A stretch of 64,000 nt of DNA from DASVTR01 sp036387475 (lineage in GTDB: Bacteria; Acidobacteriota; Blastocatellia; Pyrinomonadales; Pyrinomonadaceae), in NCBI GenBank assembly GCA_036387475.1, contig DASVTR010000026.1, positions 124,001 through 188,000 of the forward strand, in the 5' to 3' direction. The notes under the pieces were generated by a model that saw nothing but the letters and a program-made list of their open reading frames with translations, did no database searches and was not told where the DNA came from. Positions 17,056 through 24,893 of the stretch are shown here, piece after piece. The translations under genes were made by a program, and so were the position numbers. The stretch's first letter is position 1; the number at the start of each line of letters is the position of its first letter.

Positions 17056-18600
17056 CTACTGTGCGCGTGAGCGAAGCAGTTGCATATCTATCTCCGGATA
17101 GAGCAGGTATTGGTCAAGCAGGGCCTTAATCTGCTGGCTGGCTTCGCCCGCAATTGACTGATCGATAGTGTATTTGGCTAAACTCTTCTGGCCTTTTCGC
17201 TTACCCTCAGCAATCGTAGTTGGGGTAACGTGGGAGAGCACCCGCTTGAAAATTGTAGCAACCTCTTTCATCTCATCGGAGCCCATGCCAAGCGTTGTAA
17301 CTGCCGGAGTGCCTACTCGCAAGCCGCTCGTATACCAAGGGCCATTCGGGTCAAACGGAAGAGCATTGCGGTTGAGAGTGATATTGCACTCCCGGAGTGC
17401 CGATTCAGCCTGTCGCCCAGTTATACCGAACCCTTGGGCAACGTCAAGGAGGAAAAGATGGTTGTCTGTCCCCCCCGTTAGAACTTGCATCTTCTGTTCG
17501 ATGCAGGCCTGAGCTAATGCTTGGGCATTCTCGACGATTCTGTGTGCATACGTCTGAAACTCCTGTGACGCTGCTTCGCGGAAAGCCACTGCTTTCGCCG
17601 CAATGACGTGCGGGAGCGGGCCGCCGAGAATAAGTGGGCAGCCTTTATCAACCCATTCAGCCAATTCTCTCTTACACAGGACGATGCCTCCGCGCGGGCC
17701 TCGCAGAGTCTTGTGCGTCGTAGAGGTGACGATATGCGCGAAAGGCACAGGGTCGTAATCACCAGTGAAAACCTTTCCGGCAACAAGACCTGAGAAGTGA
17801 GCCATGTCAACCATGAATACGGCACCCACTTCATCAGCCATCTCTCTCATTTTAGCGAAGTTCAATTTGCGCGAGTAGGCGCTGTATCCAGCCAGCAGAA
17901 TGAGCGGCCTCACCTCTTTAAGCTGCTCTCGCAGCTCATCAAGCTCAATGAGGTTTGTTTTCGGGTTAACGGCATAGGTGTGCGCCTCAAACAGAAGACT
18001 CGAGAAGTTATGACGATAACCGTGCGTAAGATGACCACCGGAATAATAATCCATAGCGAGCAAGCGTTGGTTATTCACCGCCTGCCTAACTTTAGCCCAG
18101 TCTTCGGTGGAAACTTTCGATGGATCGGTGTGACCCAGTTTTTCTAATATTGGGGCTTCAATCTTGGCTGAAAGTACGGATAAGAAAGCTACCATGTTGG
18201 CGTCCGCCCCAGAATGAGGTTGGACATAGGCGTGTTCGGCACCAAAAAGGTCGCAGGCGAGGCGGGCCGCCTCCGCTTCAATAGCATCTACGTTGTCGCA
18301 GCCAGCGTAAAACCGATGGTGCGGATAGCCTTCAGCATATTTGTCGGTGAGCAAATTACCTTGAGCGAGTTGGGTCGCTAGAGAGCAAAAATTTTCACTG
18401 GCAATCAACTTTAGATTCTGACGCTGATCTCGAAATTCTTCTATGATCGACTCTGCAATAGACTGGGAAACAGAGCTGATGTGATCTAATGATGCGTAAA
18501 AAGCAGCGGCAGCAGAGTTAATAGGTTTGCCCTGAAGGGTGTCTAGATACTGTGTCAGTAAACTCGGCGTTGATGCGGATCGCGGGAACATTCGATTCAT
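17056..18600 (-). CDS. glyA: Serine hydroxymethyltransferase (long form)
   Basis: PLP enzyme interconverting serine and glycine with tetrahydrofolate, or catalysing related aldol reactions. Seen are LIASENF, NLLTDKYAEGYPHHRFYAGC, VDMAHFSGLVAG and the PLP lysine in TSTTHKTLRGPRGG (Lys297). It is 514 aa against about 420 for the common enzyme. The extra length is an N-terminal segment and an insert near residues 145-190 (KIEAPILEKLGHTDPSK), as in long bacterial SHMTs. It lies 200 bases upstream of the glycosyltransferase fusion on the same strand. It may be the housekeeping gene or a pathway-specific copy. Confidence 0.93.
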   Translation of the reverse strand: MNRMFPRSASTPSLLTQYLDTLQGKPINSAAAAFYASLDHISSVSQSIAESIIEEFRDQRQNLKLIASENFCSLATQLAQGNLLTDKYAEGYPHHRFYAGCDNVDAIEAEAARLACDLFGAEHAYVQPHSGADANMVAFLSVLSAKIEAPILEKLGHTDPSKVSTEDWAKVRQAVNNQRLLAMDYYSGGHLTHGYRHNFSSLLFEAHTYAVNPKTNLIELDELREQLKEVRPLILLAGYSAYSRKLNFAKMREMADEVGAVFMVDMAHFSGLVAGKVFTGDYDPVPFAHIVTSTTHKTLRGPRGGIVLCKRELAEWVDKGCPLILGGPLPHVIAAKAVAFREAASQEFQTYAHRIVENAQALAQACIEQKMQVLTGGTDNHLFLLDVAQGFGITGRQAESALRECNITLNRNALPFDPNGPWYTSGLRVGTPAVTTLGMGSDEMKEVATIFKRVLSHVTPTTIAEGKRKGQKSLAKYTIDQSIAGEASQQIKALLDQYLLYPEIDMQLLRSRAQ

Positions 18601-18718
18601 ATATATCCCTCAGCTTTAAGGCATGCGATGATAACTTTATGAGTTCCGGCTTTTGGCAATTAACCTGCAGCAATCCAAGCTGGCTGAATGCACCTTAATC
18701 TTACCAGTTTAATTGAGC

Positions 18719-19129
18719 TCACGTAGGCTCATCTCTGCCACCATAGAGCGCGTAGCGCAAAGGCTCGGGAATCTCTGTCAACTCCCCATTCTTCAATACC
18801 ACTACAGTCATTGAACCTTCAATAGCTAGCTCATTTTCTGCGTCAAACACTTGAAAGTCATAGCGAATCGAGGTGCGGCCCAGTTTGCCGGTAGACAATC
18901 GCACACGGAACGGTAAATCGTGCATTAACATTCGATAAAAACTGCAGTCAATGTGCACGCGTGGGAAGTCGTACTGACTCTTTTTAATATTAACAGGCCA
19001 ATTGATGCTCCGTAGTAATTCGCTCTCAGCCTCCTCAATAATCTCGAATATCCGTGGGAAGTGGAGGCGCCCGGTAGCATCTGTGTCAGCCCAGCGAAGG
19101 CGACGAGAAATTTCTATGGAAGCCCGCAT
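18719..19129 (-). CDS. Hotdog-fold acyl-CoA thioesterase-like protein
   Basis: 136 aa, the normal length of 4HBT thioesterases, which hydrolyse acyl-CoA or acyl-carrier thioesters. The signature RWADTDATGRLHFPRIFEI carries the catalytic Asp (Asp17) followed by the helix that begins the hotdog fold, and CSFYRMLMHDLPFRV is the central strand. It is on the same strand as glyA with about 120 bases between them. It could supply or edit an acyl group in the pathway, or be unrelated. Confidence 0.85.
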   Translation of the reverse strand: MRASIEISRRLRWADTDATGRLHFPRIFEIIEEAESELLRSINWPVNIKKSQYDFPRVHIDCSFYRMLMHDLPFRVRLSTGKLGRTSIRYDFQVFDAENELAIEGSMTVVVLKNGELTEIPEPLRYALYGGRDEPT

Positions 19130-19270
19130 TTAAATCTGTAGTATCTACAACAAAATCCCGCAATGTTTGGCCCTATACAGCATTCTGGGTTCTGATGTTA
19201 TAAAGCAGTCATCTCCAACTCACTCGTGAGTTGCGATAGACGCAGTGTGCGCATTAGACGAGCGAAGGAA
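19130..19270. other. Upstream region of the thioesterase gene
   Basis: Intergenic sequence before the transposon fossils. No clear promoter pair and no hairpin were seen. It marks the edge of the 12.3-19.1 kb cluster. Confidence 0.35.
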
Positions 19271-19369
19271 GTGACTATCCCAATCCATTGTGGCGTTGAC
19301 TTTCATGCACGTCAACAGACTATTTGCCGCATGCCTGATGAGTATCCCTCTAATCTTGCCGGATTATAG
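19271..19369 (+). pseudogene. Fossil of an IS110-family transposase N terminus
   Basis: Read in one plus-strand frame, this encodes IHCGVDFHARQQTIC and then drifts to a stop at 19367-19369. GVDFHxRxQ is the start of IS110-type DEDD transposases, whose first Asp is catalytic. Only about 30 codons remain and there is no start region or C-terminal Ser domain. It is therefore a remnant of an old insertion, next to the SRAP fossil and box copy 2. Confidence 0.6.
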
Positions 19370-19396
19370 GAGACGTAGAGGGCATACGGACAACGA

Positions 19397-19640
19397 GTGC
19401 TGGAGACATGCGCCATCCTCACCACAGAAGCTAATGAAATGTCCAGGCCTGTACATGAGCGCCTGCTGGTTATTCTTTATTCAAAAGATTACGACATGTG
19501 GCTTTATGGTGATAATCGCGCAGGCTTGACTTAATCAAAGAGTTGCTGCGCCCGTCTCCTTCATCAGAGATGATCTCTTATCCTGTTAGCACGCTAGTTA
19601 ATAACACAAACAATGTAGGCGCAAGTCTCTCATGCACTAT
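19397..19640 (+). pseudogene. Broken SRAP (SOS-response-associated peptidase, YedK-like) gene fragment
   Basis: Two frames together give the C-terminal half of a SRAP protein, which crosslinks to abasic sites in DNA. Frame one (19397-19534) reads CAILTTEANEMSRPVHERL, then VILYSKDYDMWL. Frame two (about 19534-19640) reads KELLRPSPSSEMISYPVSTL, then VNNTNN. Both match the conserved ILTTEAN..RP.H.RMPVIL and PYPVST.VN motifs. The catalytic Cys2 end is missing and a frameshift separates the pieces, so it is a pseudogene. Confidence 0.75.
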
Positions 19641-19795
19641 GTCTTCGGCAGTCGTGTTTAGAATCTCTTTCTACTCTTGGCTTTCACCAACCGTTGTTGG
19701 GCCGGTCCCCTTTGTCGCCTGCTGCTTTTCTAAACGCTCCAAGCACTTCTCGTAAAAGACACAGTTACGAAGCTGCCGACCTGGCGGGTCACTAT

Positions 19796-19893
19796 AGGTG
19801 CGAACAATCCAAATACCCGGAATTCACGATAACGCGAAAGATGCTAATACCTGAGGGTGAACGATTCCAATAACGCCGAGGCACTGACGCCTT
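19796..19893 (+). repeat. 95-nt box repeat, copy 2
   Basis: Homologous to 5121-5216 in the same orientation, with scattered substitutions and the conserved end GCCGAGGCACTGACGCC. As in copy 1, it is followed by tandem ~20-nt units, but their sequence differs. It may be an insertion-sequence end or a recurrent insertion site. Confidence 0.75.
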
Positions 19894-19913
19894 CAAGGGA
19901 ATCATGTGCGCTG

Positions 19914-20043
19914 ACAATAAAGTTGGTAACTAGCCAATAAATTTCGTAACTAGATGAGGGGGGCTTCCTCCTACACGGTAATTGCACTTTCCCATCTGAG
20001 GTAATTACAAATTCCTTTTGAGGTATTTGCACTTTCCTCTTCA
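19914..20043 (+). repeat. Two sets of tandem 20-23 nt repeats
   Basis: Two 20-nt units (19914 and 19934, ending GTAACTAG) are followed after ~23 bases by three units of 22-23 nt starting at 19977, 20000 and 20022, each beginning GGTAATT or GGTATTT and containing a CACTTTCC-like core. The reverse complement of the last set begins TGAAGAGGAAAGTGC. The arrangement mirrors the set after box copy 1 and looks like stacked transposase-binding ends. Confidence 0.7.
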
Positions 20044-20067
20044 AAAAGCCCGCTTGCGTGGGTTTTT
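20043..20067 (-). terminator. Intrinsic terminator of the beta-propeller/TPR gene pair
   Basis: On the minus strand a short GC hairpin (CCC/GGG stem with A/T flanks pairing) is followed by five T. It lies about 35 bases after the stop of the 20101-21855 gene and fits rho-independent termination. Confidence 0.6.
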
Positions 20068-20100
20068 CTTTGCCGCAGTCGAGTTGTTATTTATTTTCAC

Positions 20101-21855
20101 TTACTGCTTCCGCCCGATGGCGAACAGGCTCTTTGACGAGCGCACGTACATCACACCATCAGATAGTGCCGGGGTCGCCATCAGCATCTCTCCCATTGAG
20201 TTTGTTGCAATGTGGGTGAAACTCCGGCCCGCTGCGATGACGAGCATTTCTCCGTCCTCATTCGAAATATAAAGTTTGCCGTCCGCGGCTACGGGCGATG
20301 CGCTGAAACCGCTGCCGATGAGCGGTAGTCTTTGCCGGTAGACTTCCTCGCCTGTACGCAAGTCGTAAGCGTCGAGGAGGCCGTTGTTGGCGAGTACGTA
20401 GAGGATGCCTTCATAGATTAACGGCGTCGGCATGTATGACCCGCGACCTGTGCGACTCCACACGATTGCCTCGCTAGCCGTCTTGCCCTCAGGCAGAGTG
20501 AGGTCGCCCCTAGCACCGGCTCGCACAACAAAGATAGGGCGTTCGGGAGCGCGGCCACTCGCGATGACGAACATGCCATCGGCGAAGATGGGCGTCGGCG
20601 CGGTGATTTTTGAACTGCGCCCAAGCCGCCACAATTCCTTTCCCGTGCGCGGGTCGTAACCACGGATATAGTTGGATGCGTTGGCGACCAGTTCCGGGCC
20701 TGAGGACGTTTGCGCGACGGTCGGTGTGCCCCAAGACGGAATCTCATCGCGCTCTGTCTTCCAGATAGTCTTGCCTGTGCTGGCGTCCAGAGCAAGCATG
20801 AACGAATCGTCCTGCGTGTCGCACTGTAGGATGACGAGATTGTTCCAGATGATGGGCGAGCTGGCGGAACCCCATTCATACGTCGGAATGTCGTAAGCGC
20901 CGAAGTCCAGTCGTCCCAGGTCAACCTTCCAGAGAAAGCGACCGTTGACATCGTAGGCATGGACGCCCTGCGAGCCGAACCATGCGACGACGATGCGACC
21001 GTCCGTTGCGGGAGTCGAGTTGGCGTAGGTTGATTTGATGTGGCGCTTATCAATGGGAACGCCCTCGTGGGCTGTGCGCTCCCAGAGGATTTTGCCTGTT
21101 CGTTTGTCGAGCGCGTAAATCATCCAGCGCTGGCGCGTGCGATCCTGCGAGGCATCTCCGTCGCCATACAGACCGGGCCGGAAGGTTGCGTTCGGGTCAC
21201 TGCTGACAGCGCTGGTGACAAAGATGCGTTGACCCCAGACGACGGGACTTGAGTGCGCAAGCCCTGGAATCGGCGTGCGCCAGAGAATGTTCTCACCCGT
21301 CTTAGCGTCCCAGCGGTCTGGGAGGTTCTGCCGCACGGCCACACCCGAAGCCTGCGGCCCACGGAAGGAAGGCCAATTCCCGGTCGGAGTGCTCGGCTCA
21401 GGACGCGCGGGCGCTTTCGCCCCTGCGATTCTCAAGATGCGTCGCGCCGCTTTGGCTTTCACCTCCCCGGCAGGAGACCATGTGCTGCGGTCTAGAATCA
21501 TTCGTCGCGGCGTGCAATCGTCTGAGACGAGGTTGAAACTGATGCGGCTGCCGTCCATCCGCAGCCTGTAGCGACCAGAGCCTTCACAACCGTTTGGGCC
21601 GCCCGTAGTTGATAGCTCAATCTCATCGCCCTTGCTTTTCCAATTACCTTTCAGGGTAGGCCAGCGGTCGCCCTCCAGCGTGAATGTGCCGCCGTTGTCA
21701 AACCTAACCACGAAGACGCCAAACCGCAATGGATAAGACGGCAACTGCACATTCGTCTGCGGGACTATCGCCGACGGTCTCGATGCGCCGGCGGCGACAA
21801 TTCCAAAGACGAGCGCCACTGTGAGCAAGAGCCTTGCGCAGTTCTTTCTTTCCAT
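20101..21855 (-). CDS. Secreted PQQ-like beta-propeller protein
   Basis: 584 aa. A signal peptide is visible (RLLLTVALVFGIVAAGASRPSA). Residues 45-125 form a lipocalin-like strand region (GTFTLEGDRWPTLKGNW). From about residue 160 repeated blades follow (NWPSFRGPQASGVA, ALDKRTGKILWERT, ALDASTGKTIWKTE, YDPRTGKELWRLG, YDLRTGEEVYRQR), the PQQ-dehydrogenase/BamB-type propeller. Acidobacterial members with this NWPSFRGP start are usually not enzymes with proven activity. It is probably periplasmic. It lies 26 bases after the TPR gene stop, so the two are one operon. Confidence 0.88.
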   Translation of the reverse strand: MERKNCARLLLTVALVFGIVAAGASRPSAIVPQTNVQLPSYPLRFGVFVVRFDNGGTFTLEGDRWPTLKGNWKSKGDEIELSTTGGPNGCEGSGRYRLRMDGSRISFNLVSDDCTPRRMILDRSTWSPAGEVKAKAARRILRIAGAKAPARPEPSTPTGNWPSFRGPQASGVAVRQNLPDRWDAKTGENILWRTPIPGLAHSSPVVWGQRIFVTSAVSSDPNATFRPGLYGDGDASQDRTRQRWMIYALDKRTGKILWERTAHEGVPIDKRHIKSTYANSTPATDGRIVVAWFGSQGVHAYDVNGRFLWKVDLGRLDFGAYDIPTYEWGSASSPIIWNNLVILQCDTQDDSFMLALDASTGKTIWKTERDEIPSWGTPTVAQTSSGPELVANASNYIRGYDPRTGKELWRLGRSSKITAPTPIFADGMFVIASGRAPERPIFVVRAGARGDLTLPEGKTASEAIVWSRTGRGSYMPTPLIYEGILYVLANNGLLDAYDLRTGEEVYRQRLPLIGSGFSASPVAADGKLYISNEDGEMLVIAAGRSFTHIATNSMGEMLMATPALSDGVMYVRSSKSLFAIGRKQ

Positions 21856-21881
21856 TGAGGTCGTCCCTTTCCACGTTGCGC

Positions 21882-23588
21882 TTAGCGTGCCTGCTCTTTC
21901 AAGTAATCGCGCGCTTCTGTAAGTTCGGCGGCCCGCGCATCCGCACGCTCCTGTGTGCGTAGATAATCGGCGTAGGCTTGCGCGGCGAGTTTCGCGATGG
22001 TCGTTTTGGCGGCGCGAGCCAGTCCGAGCAATGAGCGCGGGCGATTCGGTTGGCGTAGGAGCGCGGTCTGGAACTGCGCTGCCGCTTCCGACGGACGACC
22101 AGCGCGCAACAGAACTTCTCCTAGCAATTCGTGCGAGGGCTTAATCATGTCCGGTGGCCCTGAAGGCGGGCGCAGCGCCTCTTCCAAACTCGTCGCGCGT
22201 CGCAAGAGTTCGACGGCCTCATCGAACTTACCAGCGTTCGCGCTCGCCAGCGCAGATATTTCCAACTCCATGATTTCAACCATCTCAGGACTAAAGTAGC
22301 TTCTGGATGATTCAAACTCCTTGCGCTGCTCGCGCAACTCGGCGATGTACTTCGCAGCCGCCGCCGGATTCTTTGCTGCCGCTGCCGCCAGCCCGCGCAC
22401 GTAATTGCCGTAGAGTTGCTTGAAAGGCTGGCGCGGCGACTGCGCGATGATTGACGACGGAACAACGCTCGCTGTTGTTGTCGGCTTCGCAGCAGTGTGG
22501 CACGTGTCCTTTCCAGCTTCTTTCTGCGCGGATAGCGATGCGGATTTTGCGTCCGTGTCGTTGAAAAGTTTATCAACTAACTCCCAACGCTCCGTCTCCA
22601 CGATGAAGGCTGCGGCCATGAAAGGATAGCCTCGAATGGGCGCACCCAATTCGGCGATTGATTTCTGCATCAGGGCGAGTTGCGCTTCGGCCTCTTGGAT
22701 GCGCCCCTGTTGCAGGTAAACGTATTCGAGCCAACTGAGACTGTGATAATCGCGCCGTTCGATTGAATAGTTTTTACGCCGCACCCAGGCGTCCGAAGTC
22801 GCCCATGACGATTCATTGGAGGCGGCAGCTTCAGGCCACATGCCGAGTTGGATAAAGATGTGCGAAGGCATGTGCCGCGCGTGATGCGCGTCGGGCGCAA
22901 TCTCTGCGTAGCGGCGGGCCGCTGGAAGAGCGAGGATAGCGTGTTCGGGGTCGTCGAAAGCGTGAATGATGTAGTGTGCCGCGCCCGGATGATTGGGATT
23001 TTTGCGGTAAACGTCAAGCGCGATGGCTCCAGCCTGCATCTGTAAGCGATAGCCTTTATCAACGGGGCGCACCGCGCCGAGCAGTGAGAGCGCGTAGAAG
23101 GACGCCGCTTCGAGGTCTTCAGGATACGCTTTATAAATTTTCTCCATCGCGGCGGCATAGGCGAGGTTTCGCTCGTGCCTGTCGCCCTCGCCGTACAAGG
23201 CTTTCACGGCGTTTAGATAAGCTGACTCCCTCGCGGTCAGCTTACTCGTATCGCGTATGTTGGCAATGACCTTCCGCGCGGCCTCCGTGTCCTGCTCGTT
23301 CCAGAGCGGATGGTTGTGCGCCATCGCCTCGCCCCAGTAGCCCATTACGAAATTGGGGTCGGTTTTCGTCGCCTCTTGAAACGCTTCCAGAGCCTCTTCG
23401 TACCAGAACGAGTGCAGGGCGGCGACGCCACGCAGGAAATGCACCTGCGCCGCACGCGAGCCGGAGGTCGGGAAATCCACCTGGCCCAGCGCGCCGCGTT
23501 GCGTTTGCTGAGCATTCGCAGCGATAGACAAACAGGACGAGATACACAACAAGAGAAACAACTTGTAAGCAACACGCAGACGGGGCAT
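21882..23588 (-). CDS. Secreted TPR-repeat protein
   Basis: 568 aa with a signal peptide (KLFLLLCISSCLSIAANAQ) followed by tetratricopeptide repeats from about residue 45: ALHSFWYEEALEAFQEATKTDPNFVMGYWGEAM begins a conserved block that includes AHNHPLWNEQD. Further helical repeats run to AAAQFQTALLRQPNRPRSLLG near the C terminus. TPR folds bind proteins, and no catalytic motif is seen. It is the first gene of a pair with the beta-propeller protein and probably works with it outside the inner membrane. Confidence 0.85.
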   Translation of the reverse strand: MPRLRVAYKLFLLLCISSCLSIAANAQQTQRGALGQVDFPTSGSRAAQVHFLRGVAALHSFWYEEALEAFQEATKTDPNFVMGYWGEAMAHNHPLWNEQDTEAARKVIANIRDTSKLTARESAYLNAVKALYGEGDRHERNLAYAAAMEKIYKAYPEDLEAASFYALSLLGAVRPVDKGYRLQMQAGAIALDVYRKNPNHPGAAHYIIHAFDDPEHAILALPAARRYAEIAPDAHHARHMPSHIFIQLGMWPEAAASNESSWATSDAWVRRKNYSIERRDYHSLSWLEYVYLQQGRIQEAEAQLALMQKSIAELGAPIRGYPFMAAAFIVETERWELVDKLFNDTDAKSASLSAQKEAGKDTCHTAAKPTTTASVVPSSIIAQSPRQPFKQLYGNYVRGLAAAAAKNPAAAAKYIAELREQRKEFESSRSYFSPEMVEIMELEISALASANAGKFDEAVELLRRATSLEEALRPPSGPPDMIKPSHELLGEVLLRAGRPSEAAAQFQTALLRQPNRPRSLLGLARAAKTTIAKLAAQAYADYLRTQERADARAAELTEARDYLKEQAR

Positions 23589-23884
23589 GGCTATCTCTCA
23601 ACTTTCATAATCAAAGGTATGCTCACTTTGCTTCTACGCTTAATCGCTTTTCGAGTCAAACGCACCGGACGGCTTCCGCGATGAGCATGGTCTTGAAAAT
23701 TATGTCCAGATGAGCGCAGAAAAGAGCTTTGAGGGCAGAGAATTTTTCCGCGAAGGTGATGCATGACCTGCAAGGCGAATTATCGCCGGAGAGGAAATTC
23801 CTGCAACGGAGTGGCAGTCGCTGCGGCGGCATTGACCGGAGAAGGGGATCGGCGAAGAATCTATGGCCTCCGCTCAAATACATA

Positions 23885-24775
23885 TCACCCGGCGAGCCAT
23901 ACGGCGACGTTGCGCGCATAAGTCTTCACGTCTTCGAGCCGCTCGGCCTCTCTTCTAACCTGGTTGCCGGGCGGCTCCTCGACAAAGCTTGGGCAGCCCA
24001 TTGAAGTGTCCCAGTTGTAATCCACGAAATGATGAAAACTCGACTCGGCGATGGCTCGTCCGAGCGTATTGCCGTGCTCGTCTCGTGCCTTCTCAAATGC
24101 GACAATCAGGTTGAAGGGCCGCCCCGTAATCTGACTCGTGCCGGTCGCGATAACGCGCGCCTGTCTTTCGTCTTCCGGCACACCGACCGCTCCCTCGTGC
24201 GGGTGCGCGGGGAGATATTCGATGCGGCCTGACGAGGATAAAGCGCTCTGCAGGAGTTCATGCAGCGGCTCAATTGGCGTGATGCGTTGATAGTCGCCGT
24301 TGCTGCCCGAATGATAGTTCGGCCAGGAGATTGTTTTCGTGTCTTGATCGTCGCGCGCGCGTCTAGTCTCGTCCGGGTCCTGGTGCTTGCTGTGAAAGAA
24401 GTGCGCACGACCGACGCCGCCGAGCGTGCAGAGCGAAGAACCCAAATCCTGATGATCGCGCGTGGTGAGGATGCCTCCGCCGCGCTGGCGAAAGCGCGTG
24501 ATGCCCTGGCAATCAGCCGTGGTCAGCCCATTGCCCGCGTCCACGGCGAAGAGCCATAGCTCGTCGAAGTCTGTGGCGTCGAGTCGGCTCAGAATTTCAT
24601 CGTCGCCAGCGGCATTTGTCTCGCGGTCGCGTGCCGTGACTTCACAAAGAGCGCGGCCTTCCATGTCTTGAAGCCCGCCCAGGTGCTCTGTGAGCAGTGA
24701 AAACCTGCCGATGTGCCAGTCATCATCAATTGGCGGGATAGTTGTTTGTAACAGAATGCGAATCGGTCTTCTCAT
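23885..24775 (-). CDS. Hypothetical protein, possible GATase-like fold
   Basis: 296 aa. The start RPIRILLQTTIPPIDDDWHIGRFSLL and the following FDELWLFAVDAG...GGGILTTRDHQDLG resemble class I glutamine-amidotransferase-like (ThuA/BPL-like) folds, in which a strand-turn motif is followed by a Gly-rich loop. The typical catalytic Cys is not obvious. No signal peptide or membrane segment is seen. The gene lies alone between the TPR pair and the subtilisin gene. Function is not known. Confidence 0.7.
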   Translation of the reverse strand: MRRPIRILLQTTIPPIDDDWHIGRFSLLTEHLGGLQDMEGRALCEVTARDRETNAAGDDEILSRLDATDFDELWLFAVDAGNGLTTADCQGITRFRQRGGGILTTRDHQDLGSSLCTLGGVGRAHFFHSKHQDPDETRRARDDQDTKTISWPNYHSGSNGDYQRITPIEPLHELLQSALSSSGRIEYLPAHPHEGAVGVPEDERQARVIATGTSQITGRPFNLIVAFEKARDEHGNTLGRAIAESSFHHFVDYNWDTSMGCPSFVEEPPGNQVRREAERLEDVKTYARNVAVWLAG

Positions 24776-24893
24776 ACGAAGCGCATTTTAACACAAGCGC
24801 AGACGAGACGCGCCGATGAGAAATTTCCGCAGACGATCGAAGCAGGTTACTCAATCTCCGGTATCAGATTGAAGGATTGCACCGGGCCAGGAC

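Noticed and set aside
19844..20044. 66-aa minus-strand ORF
   Set aside because: Lies across tandem repeats, and its apparent repeats come from them.
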